In this document: positions 1 through 8,843 of the stretch, in pieces
Position numbering within the stretch: the stretch's first letter is position 1
Layout of the letters: every line of letters starts with the position of its first letter
DNA from: Candidatus Pantoea formicae
Lineage (GTDB): Bacteria; Pseudomonadota; Gammaproteobacteria; Enterobacterales; Enterobacteriaceae
Assembly: GCF_011752625.1 (NCBI RefSeq)
Contig: NZ_VWXD01000010.1
Span: 62,001 to 126,000, forward strand
DNA length: 64,000 nt
Direction: 5' to 3'
Translations under genes and position numbers: made by a program
Notes under the pieces: generated by a model
The model's input: only the letters and a program-made list of their open reading frames with translations
Database searches by the model: none
Told to the model about the DNA's origin: nothing

Positions 1-2391
1 GTGCTGCGCGGCGTTACCAGCATATTTGAGGCTGTTCTCAATCAGGTTGGTGAACACACGTTCTAACATCGCGCTGTCGCCTTTGATCAGCACCAACTCT
101 GGCGGCAGATCCAACGCAAAATCATGCCCTTTTAGCGACGGCCCCATACTGCTCAGCGCCCCGCCAATCACTTCATCCAGCGCCACCCACTCTTCGCGCA
201 GGTTAAGACCGCCGGACTGAATACGCGCCATATCCAGCATATTGCTCACCAGTCGAATGGTGCTTAACGTTTGCTCGCGGATCTGATTGGCCTGCCCGAC
301 ATATTTTGAGTCCTCACCGGCCAAATCCAGCATAAGCATTTCCGCCTGACCGAACAGCACCGTCAGCGGGGTTCGCAGGTCGTGTGAAAGTGCCGATAGC
401 AGGGCATTACGCAGTTGCTCCCGCTCTGCCGCCAGCCGTGAGGCCGCTTCACTCTGCGACAGCGCCATACGTTCCAGCGCGTTGGCGATCAACACCGTGA
501 AGGTTTCCACCAGACGCTGCTGTTCGGGAATCATCAGTTGGCGCAGATTCTCTGGCTCAACCACCAATAAACCCCGGCAGTGATTGCCGCTTTTCAACGG
601 CAGAATTTGATACGGCACCGCAGGCAAGGTATCGGTGCCTGCACCCGCGGGTTGCGCTTTGCTAAAGCTCCATTTGGCGATGCCGAGATCGGGCGGCGTG
701 CCAATACTGCTCTCACCCACCGCCTGTAACTCACCCTGCTCATCCGGCAGCAGCAGCTGGCTGCGTGCCTGCAAGGTGACATCAATCACGCGCTGGCTAG
801 TGGCGGCAATATCCTGCGGAGTGAGCGCGCTGCCAAGAGACTTCGCCATCTCATACAGATGGCGCGCACGCTGTTCACGATAGCGCGCGACTTTAGCCTG
901 ATAGCGCACGCCTGCTGTCAGGTTCCCGACGATCACCCCTACCGCCAGCATCACCGCGAAGGTCACCAGATACTGCAAATCCGATACCGCCACGGTGCCG
1001 GTGGGGGCGACAAAGAACAGGTCAAAGGCCAGGATGTTGATCACCGTGGCAAACACCGAAGGCCAGCGGCCAAAGCGCAGCGCGACTAACACCACGGCCA
1101 ACAGATAAATCATCACGCCGTTGGCCGGATCGAACTCCACCAACAGCCAGCGACCCACGGTTGTCACCAGAATGCACAGCGCAATCGCCATCAGGCAGCC
1201 GCGCAGATGCAGCCGCCACTTATCACTGTTGGCCTGTTTACCACCGAGCGGGTGTGGCGCGTCGCGCACCGGTTCATCCAGTGCCACCACCAGTAAATCG
1301 AGGTCTGGGCCGAGCTGCCCCAAACGCTGAGCAAAGCTGTCGCGCCGCCAGCGTCGCTGTGGCTGGCGTCCGGTGACAATTTTGCCGAGGTTATGCTCAC
1401 GTGCGTAACGCAGCACGGCACGGGCTTCATCGGGATCGGAGAGCGTGGCCGTTTCCGCGCCGAGTTCTTGGGCTAGTTGCAGCGTGCGTAAAATGGCGCG
1501 ACGACGCGCTTCCGGTAGGCGATTGAGGCGCGGGGTTTCTACGTACACCGCGTGCCATTCGCTGCCAAGGCGCGCGGCTAAACGCGCGGCGGTGCGCACC
1601 AGTTTCTCACTGCCAGTGTCGTCGCCGATGCACAGTAAAATGGCATCACGTGTGTGCCAGACTTTGTCGCGGCCCTGCTGATCCCGCCAGGCACGCATCT
1701 GGTCGTCCACGCGGTCCGCGGTGCGGCGCAGCGCCAGTTCGCGTAGAGCAAACAGGTTGCCTTTGCGGAAGAAGTTTTCAATCGCGCGCTCGGCGCGATC
1801 GCCGACGTAGACTTTGCCCTCTTTCAGCCGCTGACGCAGATCGTCCGGCGGCAGATCCACCAGCACTACCTCATCCGCGCTATCGAAAAAGGGATCGGGT
1901 ACGGTTTCGCGCACCTGGATGCCCGTCACACCGCCAACCACATCGTTGAGGCTTTCCAGATGCTGCACGTTGACGGTGGTGATCACGTCGATGCCCGCTT
2001 CCAGCAACTCCTCGATGTCCTGCCAGCGCTTGGGATGACGCGAACCCTGTACGTTGGTGTGCGCCAGTTCGTCCATCAGAATTACCGCCGGATGACGCGC
2101 CAGTGCCGCATCGAGGTCGAATTCAGCGTGCCGTGAACGCCCCGTGGCGCGACGTGGCAAAACCGCCAGGCCGTTAAGTAGCGCAGCGGTTTCTTCACGT
2201 CCATGGGTTTCCACCACCCCCGCCAGCACATCAAGGCCTTGCGCACGTAAACGCTGTGCCTCCTGCAGCATGGCGAAGGTTTTGCCCACGCCCGCACAGG
2301 CACCGAAGTAGATTTTCAGCTTACCGCGATGGCTGTCACTGTGATTGAGCAACAGCGCATCGGGATCGGGGCGGGTGATTTCGTCGTTCAT
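1..2391 (-). CDS. kdpD: KdpD osmosensitive K+ channel sensor histidine kinase (C-terminus cut by window)
   Basis: Sensor kinase that with KdpE controls the Kdp potassium pump in the inner membrane. The frame is open from an ATG at 2391 to the window edge (797 codons; the family has about 895), so about 100 residues of the ATPase domain lie outside. Visible in order: an N-terminal KdpD domain with a Walker A-like GACAGVGKT near residue 26, a USP-like stretch, a hydrophobic four-helix membrane region around residues 400-500, a GAF-like region, and the dimerisation box LSHDLRTPLT with the phosphorylated His at about 670. The sequence ends inside the N box (NLIENSLKYA). It lies 121 bp downstream of kdpC, farther than the usual tight junction, because a repeat pair is inserted. 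The ribosome site before the ATG is weak, and no frameshift is seen. Confidence 0.96.
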   Translation of the reverse strand, partial: MNDEITRPDPDALLLNHSDSHRGKLKIYFGACAGVGKTFAMLQEAQRLRAQGLDVLAGVVETHGREETAALLNGLAVLPRRATGRSRHAEFDLDAALARHPAVILMDELAHTNVQGSRHPKRWQDIEELLEAGIDVITTVNVQHLESLNDVVGGVTGIQVRETVPDPFFDSADEVVLVDLPPDDLRQRLKEGKVYVGDRAERAIENFFRKGNLFALRELALRRTADRVDDQMRAWRDQQGRDKVWHTRDAILLCIGDDTGSEKLVRTAARLAARLGSEWHAVYVETPRLNRLPEARRRAILRTLQLAQELGAETATLSDPDEARAVLRYAREHNLGKIVTGRQPQRRWRRDSFAQRLGQLGPDLDLLVVALDEPVRDAPHPLGGKQANSDKWRLHLRGCLMAIALCILVTTVGRWLLVEFDPANGVMIYLLAVVLVALRFGRWPSVFATVINILAFDLFFVAPTGTVAVSDLQYLVTFAVMLAVGVIVGNLTAGVRYQAKVARYREQRARHLYEMAKSLGSALTPQDIAATSQRVIDVTLQARSQLLLPDEQGELQAVGESSIGTPPDLGIAKWSFSKAQPAGAGTDTLPAVPYQILPLKSGNHCRGLLVVEPENLRQLMIPEQQRLVETFTVLIANALERMALSQSEAASRLAAEREQLRNALLSALSHDLRTPLTVLFGQAEMLMLDLAGEDSKYVGQANQIREQTLSTIRLVSNMLDMARIQSGGLNLREEWVALDEVIGGALSSMGPSLKGHDFALDLPPELVLIKGDSAMLERVFTNLIENSLKYAGNAAQH

Positions 2392-2454
2392 TCGTTATCC
2401 GTCATACCAAAGTGCGACAAATCGCGTTGTCGTCATCGGCGCGCTCATCAAAAC

Positions 2455-2507
2455 GGTCGCCATAAATGACGCCCCCTACAGTTGTAGGGTGCGCATTTAT
2501 GCGCACC
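2455..2507. repeat. Inverted pair of GTAGGG palindromes between kdpC and kdpD
   Basis: Two copies of the window-wide palindrome abut head to head. The left copy (2455-2481, minus orientation) has the imperfect stem GGTCGCCAT / ATGACGCCC and ends CCCTACAG. The right copy (2482-2507) starts TTGTAGGG and has the perfect core GGT-GCG-CAT-TT-ATG-CGC-ACC. Their tails face each other. They lie inside the kdp operon, so the hairpins would be present in the kdpC-kdpD mRNA. Confidence 0.85.
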
Positions 2508-2512
2508 TGGCC

Positions 2513-3085
2513 TTATCCCTGCAACGCATCTAGCGCCATATTCAGTCGCAGCACGTTCACCGTCTCCTCACCGATAAACGGCAGCAGCGGACGCTCAGTG
2601 TTACGGGCAATCAACGCTTCCACTTCCTTCAGCGCCATATTGCGCGCTGCCGCCACGCGCGGTGCCTGCCACAGCGCCGCTTCGGGTGAAATGTCCGGGT
2701 CTAATCCGCTGGCCGAAGCCGTCACCAGCTCGACCGGCACCGCTGTGGGGGCTTGCGGATTCGCTGCACGCAGCGCAGCCACGCGTTCCGCCACAGCTTT
2801 ATCCAGCGCCGGATTACTCGCCGCCAGATTACTACCGCTGGAAGCCAACGCGTTGTAAGGCGTATCGCCGGTGGCCGACGGGCGGCCCCAAAAGTGTCCC
2901 GGCTGACTGAAGGCTTGCCCGATTTGATCGGAGCCGCGCACCGCGCCATCTTGCTCAATCAACGAGCCGTTGGCCTGAGACGGGAACCACCACTGCGCCA
3001 ACCCCGTGGTCAGCAACGGATAAACCGCGCCGGTTAACAGCGCCAGCATTATTAACAATACAATAGCCGGACGTAACTGACTCAT
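2513..3085 (-). CDS. kdpC: KdpC subunit of K+-transporting P-type ATPase
   Basis: Small single-span inner-membrane subunit of the high-affinity KdpFABC pump, thought to help assembly and to raise ATP affinity of KdpB. At 190 residues it has the family length. The N-terminus SQLRPAIVLLIMLALLTGAVYPL forms the only membrane helix (shown here as overlapping pieces RPAIVLLIML and LLTGAVYPLL), followed by a periplasmic domain with the family motifs GSDQIGQAF and PDISPEAALWQ. The gene starts 11 bp after kdpB and is third of the structural genes. Its stop at 2513 is followed directly by a palindromic repeat pair rather than by kdpD. Confidence 0.97.
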   Translation of the reverse strand: MSQLRPAIVLLIMLALLTGAVYPLLTTGLAQWWFPSQANGSLIEQDGAVRGSDQIGQAFSQPGHFWGRPSATGDTPYNALASSGSNLAASNPALDKAVAERVAALRAANPQAPTAVPVELVTASASGLDPDISPEAALWQAPRVAAARNMALKEVEALIARNTERPLLPFIGEETVNVLRLNMALDALQG

Positions 3086-3096
3086 TTCTCTTCTCC

Positions 3097-5145
3097 TTAA
3101 ACCAGGCCAAACAGCGTCAGCAGCAGGTCGATGGCTTTAATACCAATAAACGGCACCACAAGTCCGCCCACACCGTAAATCCACAGGTTGCGGCGCAACA
3201 GGGCAGCAGCACTCATCGGGCGATAACTCACGCCCTTCAGTGCCAGCGGGATCAGGAACACAATCACCAGCGCGTTAAAGATCACCGCCGACAGAATCGC
3301 CGAGTTCGGCGAGTGCAGCGCCATTACGTTCAGCATATTGAGCTGCGGATAGGTCGCGGCAAAGGCGGCCGGAATGATGGCGAAATATTTCGCCACGTCG
3401 TTGGCAATACTGAAGGTGGTCAGCGAACCGCGCGTCATCAGCATCTGTTTACCGATGTGCACCACTTCCAGCAGTTTGGTCGGGTTGGAGTCGAGATCGA
3501 CCATGTTGCCAGCCTCTTTCGCCGCCTGCGTACCCGAGTTCATGGCCACCGCCACATCAGCCTGTGCCAGCGCGGGCGCATCGTTGGTGCCGTCACCCGT
3601 CATCGCTACCAAGCGCCCTTCTGCCTGATACTGGCGAATCAACGCCAGCTTGGCTTCCGGTGTCGCTTCCGAAAGAAAATCATCCACGCCTGCTTCTGCC
3701 GCAATCGCCGCCGCGGTCAGTGGGTTATCCCCGGTGATCATCACGGTTTTGATGCCCATCTTGCGCAGTTCAGCGAAGCGCTCTTTGATACCGCCTTTCA
3801 CAATATCTTTCAGCGCCACTACGCCCAGCACCTGCGCCCCTTCAGCCACCACCAGCGGTGTGCCACCCGCGCGCGCCACTTCTTCCACGCTGGCGTTCAC
3901 TTCAGCCGGGAAACGACCATGATTGGCTTCGATATGGCGGCGAACTGCGTCAACAGCGCCTTTACGGATTAGGCGGTCTTGCACATTGACGCCGCTCATG
4001 CGCGTTTGCGCTGAGAACGGAATAAAGCTGGCTCCCATGCTGCTGAGATCGCGTTCGCGCAGGTTAAATTTCTGCTTCGCCAGCACCACGATACTGCGCC
4101 CTTCCGGGGTTTCATCCGCCAGCGAGGCCAGCTGCGCGGCGTCCGCTAACTGCTGCTCGGTGACGCCAGGTGCAGGCATAAACTGCGTCGCCTGGCGGTT
4201 ACCCAGCGTGATGGTGCCGGTTTTATCCAACATCAGCACATCGACGTCGCCCGCTGCTTCCACCGCACGACCGCTGGTGGCGATGACATTAGCACCGAGC
4301 ATGCGGCTCATCCCCGCCACGCCAATCGCCGACAGCAAGCCGCCGATGGTGGTCGGAATCAGGCACACCAGCAATGCCACCAGTACCGTCACGCTCACCG
4401 GCGTGCCGCCATAAGCGGAGAACGGCCACAAGGTTGCGGTTGCCAGCAGGAACACGATGGTCAGCGACACCAGCAGAATGGTCAGCGCGATCTCGTTCGG
4501 CGTTTTGCGGCGTTTTGCACCTTCGACCATGGCAATCATGCGATCAAGGAAGGTTTCGCCCGGATTGACGCTGCACTGGATCACCAGCCAGTCAGAAAGA
4601 ATGCGCGTACCGCCCGTTACCGACGAAAAATCGCCGCCGGATTCGCGGATCACCGGCGCCGATTCGCCGGTAATCGCACTCTCATCCACGGAAGCGCCGC
4701 CTTCCAGCACTTCGCCGTCACACGGGATGATGTCACCCGCTTCCACCAGCACCACGTCGCCTTTACGCAAGGTGTCTGCCGCTACCGGCTGCCATTGCGC
4801 GCCATGACGTGGCTCAGCCAGCTTTTTCGCATCACTGGTTTTACTGATGCCTTTCAGGCTGTTGGCCTGCGCTTTGCTGCGCCCTTCCGCCAGCGCTTCG
4901 GCGAAGTTGGCAAACAGCACGGTGAACCACAGCCAGATGGCAACCCCAGCGGTAAATCCGGCGTTGCCGCTCAGATGGCCGGTGAGCATCCCGATAGCCA
5001 GCAGCGAGGTCAGCACGCTGCCCAGCCACACCAGGAACATCACCGGATTGCGAAACTGCACGCGCGGGTCGAGTTTTTTCACCGCATCGAACATGGCGGT
5101 GCGCGTTAACGCCGCATCAAACAGCGCCAGTTGTTGACGACTCAT
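3097..5145 (-). CDS. kdpB: KdpB catalytic subunit of K+-transporting P-type ATPase
   Basis: Catalytic P-type ATPase subunit that couples ATP hydrolysis to K+ uptake through KdpA. At 682 residues it is the same length as the E. coli protein. The phosphorylation motif DKTGT has its Asp at residue 307, the actuator-domain motif is TGES, and the hinge and phosphorylation-domain motifs MITGDN and TGDGTNDAPALAQAD are present. Several hydrophobic spans occur at both ends. The start has AGGGATAACGGAATC upstream, and the gene lies 7 bp after kdpA, so the operon is translationally tight. No key residue is missing. Confidence 0.98.
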   Translation of the reverse strand: MSRQQLALFDAALTRTAMFDAVKKLDPRVQFRNPVMFLVWLGSVLTSLLAIGMLTGHLSGNAGFTAGVAIWLWFTVLFANFAEALAEGRSKAQANSLKGISKTSDAKKLAEPRHGAQWQPVAADTLRKGDVVLVEAGDIIPCDGEVLEGGASVDESAITGESAPVIRESGGDFSSVTGGTRILSDWLVIQCSVNPGETFLDRMIAMVEGAKRRKTPNEIALTILLVSLTIVFLLATATLWPFSAYGGTPVSVTVLVALLVCLIPTTIGGLLSAIGVAGMSRMLGANVIATSGRAVEAAGDVDVLMLDKTGTITLGNRQATQFMPAPGVTEQQLADAAQLASLADETPEGRSIVVLAKQKFNLRERDLSSMGASFIPFSAQTRMSGVNVQDRLIRKGAVDAVRRHIEANHGRFPAEVNASVEEVARAGGTPLVVAEGAQVLGVVALKDIVKGGIKERFAELRKMGIKTVMITGDNPLTAAAIAAEAGVDDFLSEATPEAKLALIRQYQAEGRLVAMTGDGTNDAPALAQADVAVAMNSGTQAAKEAGNMVDLDSNPTKLLEVVHIGKQMLMTRGSLTTFSIANDVAKYFAIIPAAFAATYPQLNMLNVMALHSPNSAILSAVIFNALVIVFLIPLALKGVSYRPMSAAALLRRNLWIYGVGGLVVPFIGIKAIDLLLTLFGLV

Positions 5146-5152
5146 GATTCCG

Positions 5153-6832
5153 TTATCCCTGAATTAATTGCAGATGTTCCGCCACTGGGCCGAGTGCCAG
5201 CGCGGGGATAAAGGTCAGTGCCCCCACCAGCAACACGGTGTCAATCAGCAGCGCGATAAACAGTGGGCCGTGGGTCGGCAGCGTACCGTTGCCCACCGGC
5301 TGGATTTTCTTCACCGCCAGCGAACCGGCAATCGCCATCACCGGGATGATGATGCCGAAGCGCCCGATCAACATGCAGAAGGCCAGTAACAGGTTCCAGA
5401 ACGGCGTGTTAGCGCTTAAGCCGGCAAAGGCACTGCCGTTGTTGTTCGCCGCCGATGAGACGGCATACAGCACTTCACTGAAGCCGTGAATGCCGGGGTT
5501 AGCCATACCGGCGCGGCCTGCATCGGTCATCATTGCCAGTGCGGTCCCCAGCAGCACCAGGGTAGGCGTCACCAAAATCGCCAGTGCGGTCATTTTCATC
5601 TCCCACACATCGATTTTTTTACCCATGTATTCCGGCGTACGACCAATCATCAGACCGGCAATAAATACGCCGAGCAGCACAAACAGCAGCATGCCGTACA
5701 ACCCGGCACCGACGCCGCCGAACACCACTTCACCCAGCTGCATCAGCCACATCGGCACCATTCCGCCGAGCGCGGTGAAGGAATCATGCATGGCATTCAC
5801 CGCACCACACGACGCAGCGGTGGTGATTACCGCAAACAGGCTGGAGTTGAGGATGCCAAAGCGCGTCTCTTTGCCTTCCATGTTGATGGCGCTGTCCGCC
5901 CCCAACGTCAGGAAGTGCGGGTTACCGCGCAGCTCCGCCCACATCACGGTCACCACTGCCAGCACAAACATGATGGTCATCGCCCACAGCAGCATGTGGC
6001 CCTGACGACGGTCGCCCAGATGCTGACCAAAGGTGAAGCACAGCGCTGCGGGGATCAGGAAGATACTCAGCATCTGCACAAAGTTGGTCAGCGCGGTCGG
6101 GTTCTCAAATGGATGGGCCGAGTTAACGTTGAAGAACCCCCCGCCGTTAGTGCCCAGCATTTTAATCGCTTCCTGCGAGGCCACCGGACCGAGCGGCAGC
6201 GTTTGCTGTGCCCCTTCCAGCGTGGTGAGCGCGTGGTATGGCTCAAAAGTCTGGATGCTGCCCTGATAAACGAAGAACAGCGCCATCAACAGGCTAATCG
6301 GCATTAACACATAGACGGTGATGCGCGTCAGGTCACGCCAGGCGTTACCCAGCGTAGCCAGTGAACGATTGGCAAAACCACGGATCAGCGCGAATGCCAC
6401 CGCAATACCGGTCGCCGCCGACAGGAAGTTTTGCACCGTGAGGCCCGCCATCTGGCTAAAGTAGCTCACTGTGCTTTCGCCAGCGTAGGCTTGCCAGTTG
6501 GTGTTAGTGACAAAGCTCACTGCGGTGTTGAGCGCCAAATCCCAGCTCAGATTGGGCAGATGTTGCGGATTAAGCGGCAGTGCGCCCTGCAACATCAGAA
6601 TCGCCAGCAGCAGGATAAAACCCAGCAGGTTAAACAGCAGAATGGCCAGCAGATAGTGCGGCCAGCGCATCGCGCCGTTTTCTACGCCCGCCAGCCGCCA
6701 CAGCGCCTGTTCTGTGCGAGGTAACAGTGGCTTATCGGCCACTAGCACCGCAAGAAAACGCCCCAGCGGTTGTGCCAGCACCATCAGCACCAGCAGGAAC
6801 ACCGCAATCAGTAAAAACGCATTCGCAGCCAT
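5153..6832 (-). CDS. kdpA: KdpA K+-translocating subunit
   Basis: Potassium-selective membrane subunit related to Trk/Ktr channels; it carries K+ in the Kdp complex. At 559 residues it has the usual length, with about ten hydrophobic spans. Selectivity-filter-type segments are visible: TNGGGFFN at residues 228-235, a TAASCGAVNAM segment, and ANNNGSAFAGL near the C-terminus. The ATG overlaps the kdpF stop (TGATG), so the two are translationally coupled. It is the largest structural gene of the operon after kdpB and looks intact. Confidence 0.98.
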   Translation of the reverse strand: MAANAFLLIAVFLLVLMVLAQPLGRFLAVLVADKPLLPRTEQALWRLAGVENGAMRWPHYLLAILLFNLLGFILLLAILMLQGALPLNPQHLPNLSWDLALNTAVSFVTNTNWQAYAGESTVSYFSQMAGLTVQNFLSAATGIAVAFALIRGFANRSLATLGNAWRDLTRITVYVLMPISLLMALFFVYQGSIQTFEPYHALTTLEGAQQTLPLGPVASQEAIKMLGTNGGGFFNVNSAHPFENPTALTNFVQMLSIFLIPAALCFTFGQHLGDRRQGHMLLWAMTIMFVLAVVTVMWAELRGNPHFLTLGADSAINMEGKETRFGILNSSLFAVITTAASCGAVNAMHDSFTALGGMVPMWLMQLGEVVFGGVGAGLYGMLLFVLLGVFIAGLMIGRTPEYMGKKIDVWEMKMTALAILVTPTLVLLGTALAMMTDAGRAGMANPGIHGFSEVLYAVSSAANNNGSAFAGLSANTPFWNLLLAFCMLIGRFGIIIPVMAIAGSLAVKKIQPVGNGTLPTHGPLFIALLIDTVLLVGALTFIPALALGPVAEHLQLIQG

Positions 6833-6921
6833 CAGAATGCCTCCGCATTAAGCAGGGCATAAATCAGGTAGCCCAACAATATAAATACCAGCACGATGCC
6901 GGCTATCACGCCCACGCTCAC
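6832..6921 (-). CDS. kdpF: KdpF small stabilising subunit (29 residues, GTG start)
   Basis: Single-helix peptide that stabilises the Kdp complex. It reads GTG AGC GTG GGC ... TTC TGA, giving a 29-residue protein with the hydrophobic core IAGIVLVFILLGYLIYALL and the ending NAEAF, matching the family in size and pattern. CTGGAGG lies 5 bp before the GTG, which supports this start. Its stop overlaps the kdpA start by one base. It is the first gene of the operon and is easily missed because of its size. Confidence 0.93.
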   Translation of the reverse strand: MSVGVIAGIVLVFILLGYLIYALLNAEAF

Positions 6922-6964
6922 AGCAACCTCCAGAGGATTTGGTAGTGCTGCAAGCATGCGCGGC

Positions 6965-7020
6965 GCGGCATAAAGAAGGGGTAAAAAGGCAGGAATGCGG
7001 CGTAAAGAAAGTATAAAAAT
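6965..7020 (-). promoter_or_regulatory. Two KdpE-like operator repeats upstream of kdpF
   Basis: Read on the minus strand, ATTTTTATACTTTCTTTACG (7020-7001) closely resembles the T-rich KdpE site of the E. coli kdp promoter as I recall it. A second copy, CTTTTTACCCCTTCTTTATG (6988-6969), lies downstream. Over 24 positions the two agree at 19, and their starts are 32 bp apart, close to three helical turns. The first is the better match; the role of the second is inferred. Confidence 0.7.
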
Positions 7021-7029
7021 GCTGTCGAA

Positions 7030-8193
7030 TTAGGCGGTTTCCAGTGCCCAGATGCGATTGAGGTCGACGTTATGCCATAAGCCGCTCTCTTCCGAGCCGG
7101 TTATGCTGTCGGTGCAGAATGAGTCCCCCAGATCCAGCTCCTCTGGCTTCACTTCACGTTGAGCGTGCAGCGACCAGAAAACATGTACTTTGGGTTTAAG
7201 CAGCGATTTTTCTCCAGCCTGCACCACCAGCGCCACGCGACCAGACGCGAGCCGCACCAGCGATCCCACAGGGTAAATACCGATAGTACGCACAAAGGCA
7301 TGGAGCAGCGCAGTATCGAAGTGTCCGCGCCAGCTCAACATTTTGTGCATCGCCTCGGCGGGCGTCCAGCCTTTACGGTAAGGACGGTCGGAGGTCACCG
7401 CATCGTAGACATCACATACCGCTGCGATGCGCGAAAAGAGTGAGATCTCCTCACCTTTCAATTTATGTGGATATCCACTGCCGTCGACTTTCTCATGGTG
7501 ATGCAAAGCGATATCCAGCAAATCTTCGCCGGCATCCGCTTCCATCAGCATCTGCGCCCCCGCGATGGGGTGCTCACGCATGATGGTAAATTCTTCGTCA
7601 GTGAGCTTGCCGGGCTTGTTGAGGATCTCCAGCGGCACGGCGGATTTACCGACATCATGCAGTAATCCACCCATTCCCAAGCGTCGTTGCTGGTGCTCGT
7701 CCAGACCCAATTTCTTACCGAGGGAAATCATCAATCCACATACCGCCATGGAGTGCAGATAGGTGTAGTCATCATGGTTTTTTAGCCGCGCGACGCTGAG
7801 CAGCGCAGTGGGTTCACGGGTGATTGACCCGGCAATCTCATCCACCAGGTCCAGCGTATAGTCGAGGTCCAGCCCTTGCCCCATACGCGCTTCGTTGAAC
7901 ATCGCCAGGACTTGCGGTTTACCCTGATGAAAGATGGCTTGCGCCTGGTCCAGCTCTTTGAAAAACGTGGTTTGAGGGATCGCTTTTTTGGCGGTAGCCT
8001 TGGCAGGCGCCTGCACCGATTGGTTGAGATCGATCCACAACTGCTGGATCCCCTCATTACGGATCATCGCGATCTGGCGCTTATCGGTGATCAGCATCTG
8101 GTTGCGAATGCGCTTGTCCTTGATCCACCAAACCTCGAGTTTGTGGATAAACATTCCCTGCCGCAATTCGTCAACGGTAATCAGCTTTATCAC
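7030..8193 (-). CDS. HD-GYP domain cyclic-di-GMP phosphodiesterase with DUF3391
   Basis: Probable cytoplasmic cyclic-di-GMP phosphodiesterase. The 387-residue protein begins with a DUF3391-type N-terminal domain (about residues 1-130, including DELRQGMFI), followed by an HD-GYP domain with the HD pair at residues 179-180 (LLHDVGKS), a conserved HHHEKVDGSGYP with GYP at 240-242, and DVYDAVTSDRPYR. All metal and active-site signatures expected of an active enzyme are there. The start is GTG at 8193, with GGAG 8 bp upstream. It is transcribed toward kdpF and appears monocistronic, and no GGDEF or EAL partner is nearby. Substrate specificity is from the family, not shown here. Confidence 0.92.
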   Translation of the reverse strand: MIKLITVDELRQGMFIHKLEVWWIKDKRIRNQMLITDKRQIAMIRNEGIQQLWIDLNQSVQAPAKATAKKAIPQTTFFKELDQAQAIFHQGKPQVLAMFNEARMGQGLDLDYTLDLVDEIAGSITREPTALLSVARLKNHDDYTYLHSMAVCGLMISLGKKLGLDEHQQRRLGMGGLLHDVGKSAVPLEILNKPGKLTDEEFTIMREHPIAGAQMLMEADAGEDLLDIALHHHEKVDGSGYPHKLKGEEISLFSRIAAVCDVYDAVTSDRPYRKGWTPAEAMHKMLSWRGHFDTALLHAFVRTIGIYPVGSLVRLASGRVALVVQAGEKSLLKPKVHVFWSLHAQREVKPEELDLGDSFCTDSITGSEESGLWHNVDLNRIWALETA

Positions 8194-8380
8194 GATATCG
8201 CTCCTTAATATCAGTGGGTGGTAAGGAGAGGTATCGGCAGCTGAGCAAATATTCTTCAGGAGTGATTTGTGCGATCTGTGAGGGGGGAGAGATTTGGATT
8301 AGCGTAATAAATTCGCACCGCTGACGCCTAACTGTGCAGCTTTATCGCGGAACGGTGCATCGCATTATTGCCAGAACTCT

Positions 8381-8713
8381 TCAGGCAACCTGAATACCGC
8401 GCTGTGCCATAAAAGTGCTTAGCGGGATGACACGGCTTAACTCTTCTTGCGTGCGGGCATCATTTTCCACTTCCCATTGGTCTAGATAACGCTGCAGGTT
8501 TAGCCAGAAATCCACGGAAGTATCAAAAACAACCGCTAAACGGTACGCCATTTCCGTGGACAGTTTGCGATTGTTATTGACCATCGCACTGGCGGTATTT
8601 CTGTGTACATTCAGCATCTCAGCTAAATCATTCACTTTGAGATGCAGGGGTTCGAGGAACTCATACTGCAGCACATCACCAACACTGGTGGGCTTACGTT
8701 TTGCCTGATTCAT
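8381..8713 (-). CDS. higA: HigA-family antitoxin / XRE transcriptional regulator (orphan)
   Basis: A 110-residue helix-turn-helix protein of the HigA/VapI type. The HTH lies around residues 26-50 (LKVNDLAEMLNVHRNTASAMVNN), here split as NDLAEMLNVH and RNTASAMVNN. The following LSTEMAYRLAVVF and DFWLNLQ match the family signature. HigA antitoxins normally follow a higB toxin gene, but neither the 130 bp upstream nor the 187 bp downstream contains a HigB-like reading frame. It therefore looks like a solitary antitoxin or regulator. AAAGGGATATT precedes the ATG. A near-perfect operator lies just upstream (8733-8759), consistent with autorepression. Retention without toxin could mean anti-addiction or co-opted regulation (inference). 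Confidence 0.88.
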   Translation of the reverse strand: MNQAKRKPTSVGDVLQYEFLEPLHLKVNDLAEMLNVHRNTASAMVNNNRKLSTEMAYRLAVVFDTSVDFWLNLQRYLDQWEVENDARTQEELSRVIPLSTFMAQRGIQVA

Positions 8714-8732
8714 AATATCCCTTTAATTCGAT

Positions 8733-8759
8733 TTAATGCACTCATATGGAGTGCATTAA
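8733..8759. promoter_or_regulatory. Inverted-repeat operator upstream of higA
   Basis: Perfect 11-bp arms TTAATGCACTC and GAGTGCATTAA separated by ATATG. The site lies 20-46 bp before the higA start, the expected place for antitoxin autorepression. Confidence 0.75.
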
Positions 8760-8843
8760 TTAACATTTTAAAGGGATTTTGATTTAAACCTCAATCTGAA
8801 AATGAAATTAACTATATCGGCGCGATTTATCATGCGACAGAAA

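Noticed and set aside
1..2391. kdpD as a pseudogene because no stop is seen
   Set aside because: The frame is uninterrupted and all expected motifs are intact; it is simply cut by the window edge.
5486..6307. Long plus-strand open frame opposite kdpA (about 270 codons)
   Set aside because: It is His/Gln-rich, typical of the antisense of a GC-rich membrane protein gene; kdpA on the other strand is certain.
8714..8843. A higB toxin gene upstream of higA
   Set aside because: The 130 bp contain only the operator and AT-rich sequence, with no open frame of useful length.
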